Source: Saccharopolyspora montiporae
GTDB taxonomy: Bacteria > Actinomycetota > Actinomycetes > Mycobacteriales > Pseudonocardiaceae
Reading direction: 5' to 3'
Length of the DNA: 64,000 nt
Assembly (NCBI RefSeq): GCF_015209505.1
Contig: NZ_JADEYC010000027.1
Span: 1 to 64,000, forward strand
Both the position numbers and the translations under genes were made by a program. Under the pieces are notes generated by a model. It did no database searches, was not told the DNA's origin, and worked only from the letters and a program-made list of their open reading frames with translations. Position 1 is the stretch's first letter; each line of letters starts with the position of its first letter. Shown here piece after piece: positions 61,180 to 64,000 of the stretch.

Positions 61180-61708
61180 ATCCACCCCTCCGATCGGTCG
61201 CGCTCAACCGCGGCACACCGTTGTTCAGGCTATCGGGAACGCGGTTCTCCGTGGCCGCGAACGCTGAGGCGTGCATCGTCGCGAGCACGGGCGATCACTC
61301 CAGCGAGGTCGGGTCGTTCACGCTCACCTGCGAAGGGGCCATCGAGGGCCGTACCAGGTCGTCGAGGGCGATCTCGAAAAGCCCTTCGGCGAAGCGGTTC
61401 CGTTCCTGGTGCGGTGCGGATGGAGTGGACCGGTCCGGAGGGAAATCGGCTCTCCGTCCGGCGCCGCGCGCGGTCACGCCGCTCCCGCCCCGACCGGGCT
61501 TCCGGAAGTCGCCAGCGCGGCAGGCGGTCGACCGGAGTCGCTGCTACCTGGGGTTTCGCACCCGGGCGGGTCCGGTTCACCGCCGCGCAACGCCCGTTGA
61601 CCGCATCGATATGGCCGGGTGCCACATCGCGGGCCCGTCGAGTGCGAGCATTCCCGCCCATCAGCGGTTTTCCGGGGACCGGCCGCGGCCGGGGAAGGCG
61701 GGGCGCAC
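61180..61708. other. Intergenic region, no gene recognised
   Basis: Frames in this 529-bp interval lack family motifs. A minus-strand frame at 61295-61477 contains a helical-looking NRFAEGLFEIALDDLVRP segment that may be a gene remnant or chance. It should hold promoters of the M48 operon and the nucleoside transporter, but no clear boxes were found. Confidence 0.4.
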
Positions 61709-63013
61709 GTGCAGTACTTGTGGGGAGCGGGCGGCATGCTGGTGGTGCTGCTGCTCGCGTTCGCGTTGTCCACCGATCGGCGCTCGATCCGCCCGCGCAC
61801 CGTGCTGGGCGCGCTGGCGATCCAGATCGTGTTCGCGGTCCTGGTGCTGGCCACCGGACCGGGCGGTCAGGTGCTCGGTGCCGTGGCCGGTGCCGTGCAG
61901 GACGTGATCGATTCCTCCGAGGAGGGCATCGAGTTCATGGTCGGCCCGATCCTGCCCTCCGAGGGCACGGTGGTGGCCTTCCAGGTGCTCCCGGTGATCG
62001 TGTTCGTGTCCTCGCTGACCGCGGTGCTGTACTACCTCAACGTGCTGCAGTGGGTGGTGCGCATCATCGGCGGCGGCCTGCGCAAGGTCCTGGGCACCAC
62101 CCGGCCGGAGTCGCTGAACGCGACCGCCAACATCTTCCTCGGCCAGACCGAGGCCCCACTGGTGATCCGCCCGTACCTGGCGCGGATGACCCGCTCGGAG
62201 TTCTTCGCCGTCATGGTCGGCGGGCTGTCGACGGTGGCCGGCAGCGTCATGGTCGGTTACGCGCTGATGGGCGCGAGCCTGGAGAACCTCATCGCGGCGA
62301 GCTTCATGGCCGCCCCGGCCGGCCTGCTCATGGCCAAGATCATCATGCCCGAACCGCGCAGCACCGACGAGGCCGCCCAAACCGGCCCGGACGCCCGCAC
62401 CGCGGACAGCACCACCGCAGACACCGGAGGCAGTGATACCGACGACGACGGCACGAGCTCCGAGCCGGAGGACTCCGCGGACGAGGACGACACCGGCAAG
62501 CCGACCAACGTCATCGATGCCGCGGCTTCCGGCGCCTCGGACGGGCTGCGCCTGGCGCTCAACGTCGGCGCCATGCTGTTCGCGTTCGTGTCGCTGGTCG
62601 CCCTGATCAACCTCATCATCGGCGCGGCGGGCGGCCTGTTCGGCGTCCCGGAGCTCACCTTGCAGGAGATGCTGGGCTACCTGTTCTCCCCGCTGATGTT
62701 CGTGATCGGCGTGCCGTGGGACGAGGCGGTGCAGGCGGGCAGCTTCGTGGGCCAGAAGCTGGTCATCAACGAGTTCCTGGCCTTCTCCGAATTCGGCCCG
62801 CGGATCGGCGAGTTCAGCGAGAAGACCACCACCATCGTCACTTTCGCGCTGACCGGGTTCGCCAACATCGGCTCGCTCGGCATCCTGCTGGGCGGACTGG
62901 GCGGGCTGGTGCCCAGCAAGCGCAGCTGGATCGCCCGGGACGGCGTGCGCGCGCTGCTGGCCGGCACCTTGGCCAACCTGCTCTCGGCCACCATCGCGGG
63001 CGTGCTCATCTGA
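61709..63013 (+). CDS. Concentrative nucleoside transporter (CNT/NupC family) with acidic insert
   Basis: This 434-residue protein has the CNT transport core: LPVIVFVSSLTAVLYYL, the substrate motif GQTEAPLVIRPYL (Q146, E148), the second-half NEFLAF, and FALTGFANIGSLGILLGGLGG. It imports nucleosides with H+ or Na+. Between the two core halves, residues about 216-266 form an insert of mainly Asp, Glu, Ser and Thr that ordinary bacterial CNTs lack. GTG 61709 lies at the first helix. The next gene is an IclR regulator, probably controlling this gene or its neighbour. Confidence 0.88.
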   Translation: MQYLWGAGGMLVVLLLAFALSTDRRSIRPRTVLGALAIQIVFAVLVLATGPGGQVLGAVAGAVQDVIDSSEEGIEFMVGPILPSEGTVVAFQVLPVIVFVSSLTAVLYYLNVLQWVVRIIGGGLRKVLGTTRPESLNATANIFLGQTEAPLVIRPYLARMTRSEFFAVMVGGLSTVAGSVMVGYALMGASLENLIAASFMAAPAGLLMAKIIMPEPRSTDEAAQTGPDARTADSTTADTGGSDTDDDGTSSEPEDSADEDDTGKPTNVIDAAASGASDGLRLALNVGAMLFAFVSLVALINLIIGAAGGLFGVPELTLQEMLGYLFSPLMFVIGVPWDEAVQAGSFVGQKLVINEFLAFSEFGPRIGEFSEKTTTIVTFALTGFANIGSLGILLGGLGGLVPSKRSWIARDGVRALLAGTLANLLSATIAGVLI

Positions 63014-63025
63014 CCCGCCGGTGCC

Positions 63026-63061
63026 CCGCGCCGAGGACCGGCCGGACTATCCTCGGCGCGG
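63026..63061. promoter_or_regulatory. 12-bp perfect inverted repeat at the IclR gene promoter
   Basis: CCGCGCCGAGGA (63026-63037) and TCCTCGGCGCGG (63050-63061) pair perfectly over 12 nt. The right arm includes TATCCT, a good -10 box for the IclR gene, and the left arm lies just after the CNT stop. It may be terminator, operator or both. Confidence 0.55.
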
Positions 63062-63084
63062 GAACCGATCCGAGAGGAGTGGGC

Positions 63085-63834
63085 GTGGCCGCACGAGGCG
63101 AGCGCGCCCGGGAGACCGGTCACGCCAAGCAGCACCGCACCGTCAGCCGGGTGACGACGATCCTGGAAACCGTGGCCGCCGACCCGCGGGGCGTGCGGCT
63201 CAGCGCGCTGGCCGAGGTGCTCGACGCCCCGAAGACCTCCGTGCACGGGCTGGTCAAAGGGCTCGTCGCGACCGGATACCTCCGCGAGCAGCAGGGCTGC
63301 TACCTGCTCGGACCCGCGGTCGGCGCCCTGCTGTCCTCCCCGGACGCGCAGCTGGCCGCCGCAGCACACCCGCAGATGCAGCGGCTGCGCGACCGCTTCG
63401 ACGAGACCGTGATGCTGGCGGTGCTGGTCGGCGATTCCGTGGTGTACCTGGACAGCCTCGAATCCGGGCAGCTGATCCGGTACTCGGCACCGCTGCGCAC
63501 CCGCCGGCCCGTCTACCCGACCAGCACCGGCAAGTGCCTGCTCGCCCACCAGCCCACCGCGCGCCGCGACGCCTACCTGGACGAGCACGTGGACCCGGCC
63601 GACCGCGAGCGGGTGCGCCGCGAACTCGACGAGATCGCGGCCGAAGGCGTGTCGCGCAACCGCGGCGAGACGGTCCCGGACGTCACCGCGATGGCCGGGA
63701 TCGTGCTCGCCCGCCGGGCCACCGCGTCGGTGGCGATCGCCGGCCCCACCGAACGGGTCAGCGCCCACCTGGACGCGATGGCCGGCGAGGTCCGCGAGAC
63801 CTGCGCCCGGATCGCCCGCGACTTGGGTTCCTGA
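63085..63834 (+). CDS. IclR-family transcriptional regulator
   Basis: The 249-residue product has an N-terminal winged helix (VSRVTTILETVAADPRGVRLSALAEVLDAPKTSVHGLVKGLVATGYL) and a GAF-like effector domain with YSAPLRTRRPVYPTSTGKCLLA and the C-terminal VSVAIAGPTERV-type segment. GAGAGGAG lies 5 nt before GTG 63085. IclR proteins act as repressors or activators of catabolic genes. Candidate targets are the flanking nucleoside transporter, the convergent acyl-CoA dehydrogenase region, or itself through the inverted repeat at 63026-63061. Confidence 0.87.
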   Translation: MAARGERARETGHAKQHRTVSRVTTILETVAADPRGVRLSALAEVLDAPKTSVHGLVKGLVATGYLREQQGCYLLGPAVGALLSSPDAQLAAAAHPQMQRLRDRFDETVMLAVLVGDSVVYLDSLESGQLIRYSAPLRTRRPVYPTSTGKCLLAHQPTARRDAYLDEHVDPADRERVRRELDEIAAEGVSRNRGETVPDVTAMAGIVLARRATASVAIAGPTERVSAHLDAMAGEVRETCARIARDLGS

Positions 63835-63839
63835 CCCGG

Positions 63840-64000
63840 TCAGCGCGGCGCCGGTGCGTCGTCGCGCGGCAGCCCGAGCATCCGCTCGCCGATGACGTTG
63901 AGCTGAACCTCGGTGGTGCCGCCGTAGATCGTCATCGCCCGGCAGCTGACCACCTGCTCCATCCACGTGTCACTGGGCTCGCCGGACACCGACACCACCC
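63840..64000 (-). CDS. Acyl-CoA dehydrogenase, C-terminal fragment cut by window end
   Basis: The minus-strand frame from 64000 to the stop at 63840 encodes about 52 residues ending AMTIYGGTTEVQLNVIGERMLGLPRD and a short tail. This is the conserved C-terminus of acyl-CoA dehydrogenases that have Gly-Thr-Thr-Glu around the flavin. The rest lies beyond the window. It converges on the IclR gene with 5 bp between stops. Confidence 0.85.
   Translation of the reverse strand, partial: VVSVSGEPSDTWMEQVVSCRAMTIYGGTTEVQLNVIGERMLGLPRDDAPAPR

Noticed and set aside
61295..61477. Small minus-strand frame in the M48-CNT gap
   Set aside because: It has a helical-looking segment but no ribosome site, no family match and no partner gene; kept only as a possible remnant.

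Overview
The window is a GC-rich (about 70 percent) actinobacterial chromosome segment. Gene density is high, GTG and TTG starts are frequent, and neighbouring genes often overlap as ATGA, GTGA or TGATG. EspG/EspC/PPE-like type VII secretion partners, DUF35-thiolase lyase pairs, AidB-like and acyl-CoA dehydrogenases, and several probable leaderless genes point to a mycelial actinomycete, probably Pseudonocardiaceae (Saccharopolyspora-like). The family assignment is inference. No rRNA, tRNA, IS element, prophage or CRISPR array was recognised.

Layout. 0-12 kb: a cut M20 amidohydrolase, glutamate decarboxylase, a GT-C membrane glycosyltransferase, two VOC proteins, a 25-codon acidic peptide gene, a DinB-type polymerase back to back with a NUDIX hydrolase, a metabolite:H+ symporter, a frameshifted alpha/beta hydrolase, and a two-gene unit of a small secreted protein and a cellulose-synthase-like GT2 enzyme. 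12-20 kb: a lone CoxL-type molybdenum hydroxylase subunit, a non-canonical Nramp transporter, a short-chain dehydrogenase, a 20-21 bp tandem repeat, an AidB-like flavoprotein, two coupled mini-genes and a SixA-type phosphatase.

20-43 kb is dominated by acyl-CoA chemistry. Locus A (20-25 kb, TetR-controlled) has a thiolase-fold protein, a DUF35 protein and an ADP-forming acyl-CoA synthetase, with a thioesterase behind the TetR gene. Locus B (35-43 kb, LysR side) has a transporter, an acyl-CoA dehydrogenase and the same three families, followed by an SDR. The thiolase-fold proteins of both loci lack the usual nucleophilic Cys. Between the loci lie a PHP phosphoesterase-SDR pair, a DHA2 exporter, an operon of MFS, R2-like di-iron protein and SCP2-like protein, and a UxaA-family sugar-acid dehydratase with an MFS neighbour.

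43-47 kb holds six overlapping minus-strand genes for ESX-type substrates and chaperones without any core secretion gene. 47.8-53 kb carries a CoA-transferase with an elaborate promoter, dienelactone hydrolase, VOC, a J-domain/NERD membrane fusion, a leaderless small gene, a probable structured RNA ending in the window's only clear T-tract terminator, and a secreted SGNH esterase.

53.5-61.2 kb is the most unusual part. A 1430-residue protein (caspase-like domain without catalytic His and Cys, nSTAND NTPase, one membrane helix, WD40-like C-terminus) faces a two-gene operon encoding a 937-residue multi-membrane-span M48 metalloprotease and a 167-residue partner. I propose this as the best candidate for a poorly described signalling or conflict system. 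The window ends with a CNT nucleoside transporter carrying an acidic insert, an IclR regulator and the 3' end of an acyl-CoA dehydrogenase.
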